Shown here piece by piece: positions 61,902 through 64,000 of a stretch of DNA of 64,000 nucleotides. The notes beneath the pieces were generated by a model. It was not told the origin of the DNA and did no database searches. It worked only from the letters and a program-made list of their open reading frames with translations. The stretch is from assembly GCA_035048485.1 (NCBI GenBank), contig CM068589.1:6690224-6754223 (forward strand). The letters are read 5' to 3'. Numbering within the stretch: position 1 is the stretch's first letter; every line of letters starts with the position of its first letter. Origin of the DNA: Pteria penguin. Taxonomy: Eukaryota > Mollusca > Bivalvia > Pterioida > Pteriidae. The position numbers and the translations under genes were made by a program.

Positions 61902-63060
61902 GTGAGAAATTAATTCACGGTCATGTGACAGTCACATGATCACAGATGTACCTATTTATAGAACATAGTACCTTGAACTTGTGTATGGTATAACTAACGA
62001 TTGGAATGCAGTGGTGATGAGTGCACCTTGATTGAGGAAAAACCTGCCGACTTATCAAAACTAGATGTGCGTTAAACACCTGTGTATCACAACAGAATTG
62101 GAACTACATCTTTCAGTAACTGATTAACGTCTTGCCAATATGTCAGGCATTATTTGAGCCAAAGTGTCAGGCATTGTTTCAAACTGCTGGCTCAGCAGAA
62201 ATGAATTCCGCTTTGGCAAGTGGGTTTAGTGTAGGAGTTATACTTTATGTCTCTTTCTACAAATTTTCTGTAGTTACGACAGAGTTGCAGGGTATATTGT
62301 TAGAATGCTATCCTGTCAAGCACGTGCTATAGATATTTCTTAATCTTTGATAGGAAAAAAAAAACTGAAAACAAAATTTACTTAAACCATATAAACCAGG
62401 GATCTTTAATCTTTTCTAAAATAATTCATTATAAACTTTACATCTTTTAAAGAAAAGTACAGTACCTGAAGAAAGTGTCAGGGACTTTGTTGAAGGTCAG
62501 CCAGACTTTGTCTTCCTCAAAACATAGGATGTCAATTTAGTGATTCAAGCCTTGTATGATTTTCGAAAAAAAATAATGACAAATCAAAAGAAAATATTGG
62601 TCAGTCTGTAAGAGTGGGATCATGTCACATGGTCATTTAAGGATAGAGATACTGACAGATGTTGTTCCTTGTTTGTTTAAAGTGAAAATAGAGGTTTAAC
62701 GGACCGAACATCTAATTTTGACCGGCACCATTTTGTCCACTGCTTATATGTTTTACTTGCTTATGTGATGTAAAGTTTTGTTAAATCATATAATTTTCTG
62801 TACCATTTGAATCCTGATGTATGTGTGCACAATATTACCATATAAAGGGAAATAATGAGAGATGTGTTGACCATAATCCCCCCTTCCCTTTTTATGGTTA
62901 ATCTAAGAGTCAGCCCATATTTCTTCAGAGACTACTACATTTATTTGAGCTGAGTGTAGGAAAGTTCTCTCCATACATTATGTATATTAAAAGTTCATTT
63001 AAGAGTTACAAAATTTGTCTTATTTTGAAAACTACCTTTTTTTTTTATTTCTAAAATTGA
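61902..63060. other. Intron 12, first part: no next exon found
   Basis: AT-rich sequence. I searched for the start of the RGS-homology domain and found no convincing exon. Confidence 0.5.
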
Positions 63061-63064
63061 CATG

Positions 63065-63275
63065 GCCAATGTATTAATACATTTGTTATATCATAAGACA
63101 TGGGTCCTAACCGGTATTAATACATGTGTCATATCATAAGACATGGGTCATAACTGGTATTAATACATGTGTCATATCATAAGACATGGGTCCTAACCGG
63201 TATTAATACATGTGTCATATCATAAGACATGGGTCCTAACCGGTATTAATACATGTGTCATATCATAAGGTGGTC
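63065..63275. repeat. Minisatellite, about 43-bp unit (5 copies)
   Basis: Unit tattaatacatgtgtcatat, cataagacatgggtcctaac and cgg at 43-bp spacing (63126, 63169), nearly identical copies. Confidence 0.95.
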
Positions 63276-63679
63276 GTAAACCTGAAATCCCCACTGAAGA
63301 TGACAAATGTGTCAGAACGGAAGCCTTTTGACTTTTTTGTCATGATTACCGAAACTGGTCTAAGTACATCAAAACGGAAAAATTAAATTATTTTGGATTA
63401 CAGAGTGAGAATTCTCACATTCTCAAGCTATTTGGAGGGAGAAATGATAGGAATGGTCTGAAGGAGATTCTTTCAGCATTTTTGGATGGTGTGTTGTTTT
63501 GAAAATAATAGAAAAGGGGAAATAGTACTAATGCATAGATTGATGTATAAATGATGAATCTTCTTATTGTAAAAAAATACAAACAACTACACAAGTAATC
63601 TTGGAAGATGTTATATAAATAGTGACCTGTATTTCTTCCTGTGGTATGAAATACCATGTATGGAAGATGACCTACAAAC

Positions 63680-64000
63680 AGTCACATTCATTTATTATCA
63701 CGTTTACATTTTATTGTCACATGTACAGCTGTTATGTGACAGTTCAATAACATTTTATCACATGTATAGCTATTATGTGACAGTTCAATAACATTTTGTT
63801 ATATATGTAGCTGTTATGTGACAGTTCAGTAACATTTTGTCATATGTACAGCTGTCATGTGACAGTTCAGTAATATTTTGTTGTTATGTGACCAGTTCAA
63901 TAACATTTTGTTGTATATACAACCGTTATGTGACCAGTTGATAACAATTCATTGTCATGTATACAGCTGTTACGTGAACATTCTACAGTAAGATTTTCTT
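63680..64000. repeat. Minisatellite, about 42-bp unit (7 copies, reaches window end)
   Basis: Unit atgtacagctgttatgtgac, agttcaataacattttgtca with indels; continues to the right edge. Confidence 0.92.

Noticed and set aside
62463..62495. Possible 33-bp exon before the RGS-homology domain
   Set aside because: The acceptor has no pyrimidine tract and the peptide (YLKKVSGTLLK) does not match the family.
63412..63510. Possible exon SENSHILKLFGGRNDRNG
   Set aside because: Acceptor ggattacag is acceptable, but there is no donor and no similarity to the RGS-homology start.

Overview
The window is eukaryotic nuclear DNA, almost certainly from a lophotrochozoan and probably a bivalve mollusc. It is AT-leaning, with canonical GT-AG introns, tRNA-derived SINEs that share a conserved central block of the Meta-SINE type, a hAT transposon relic and a very large number of minisatellites. 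There is no bacterial-style gene organisation; nearly all long open frames are tandem repeats read through.

One gene explains the window: the 5' half of a RhoGEF of the ARHGEF11/ARHGEF12 (PDZ-RhoGEF/LARG, Drosophila RhoGEF2) family, on the + strand. Twelve exons join in a consistent reading frame: 562-644, 1897-1995, 3654-3703, 14179-14236, 51051-51181, 52556-52636, 53305-53436, 55514-55603, 55813-55998, 59708-59854, 60819-60911 and 61863-61901. Exons 2-5 build a complete PDZ domain (GYGLTV ligand loop), the next two a coiled-coil-like linker, and the rest a Ser/Pro/Glu-rich linker ending in an acidic stretch ([10 protein letters not shown]) like the one just before the RGS-homology domain in vertebrate LARG. 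The RGS-homology, DH and PH parts must lie beyond 64000.

The introns hold the remaining 98 percent. Intron 3 (3704-14178, 10.5 kb) and intron 4 (14237-51050, 36.8 kb) both interrupt the PDZ domain. They carry about forty unrelated minisatellite arrays with units from about 19 to 91 bp. Major ones are the 51-bp array at 1-543, 24-bp at 6890-8520, 31-bp at 9900-11165, 28-bp at 16480-17700, GA-rich at 20580-21035, 32-bp at 22250-22950, 48-bp at 30060-30640, 52-bp at 34252-34925, 27-bp at 38940-39560, 45-bp at 39655-40350, 42-bp and 34-bp at 43440-44300, and 22-bp at 51345-51850. About fifteen SINE copies or fragments of at least two families are scattered among them. A 748-bp hAT relic with an intact 8-bp target duplication sits in intron 2.

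Most worth a second look: a coding-like open exon at 46635-46881 in intron 4 whose donor phase matches exon 5 (possible alternative promoter or nested gene); a pair of 120-bp near-identical inverted repeats (34132-34251 and 35177-35296) enclosing a minisatellite; a 31-bp-arm hairpin at 16746-16821; minisatellites that start inside or at the edge of SINEs; a repeated intron/exon boundary before exon 10; and G-quadruplex-capable repeats 160 bp after exon 5.
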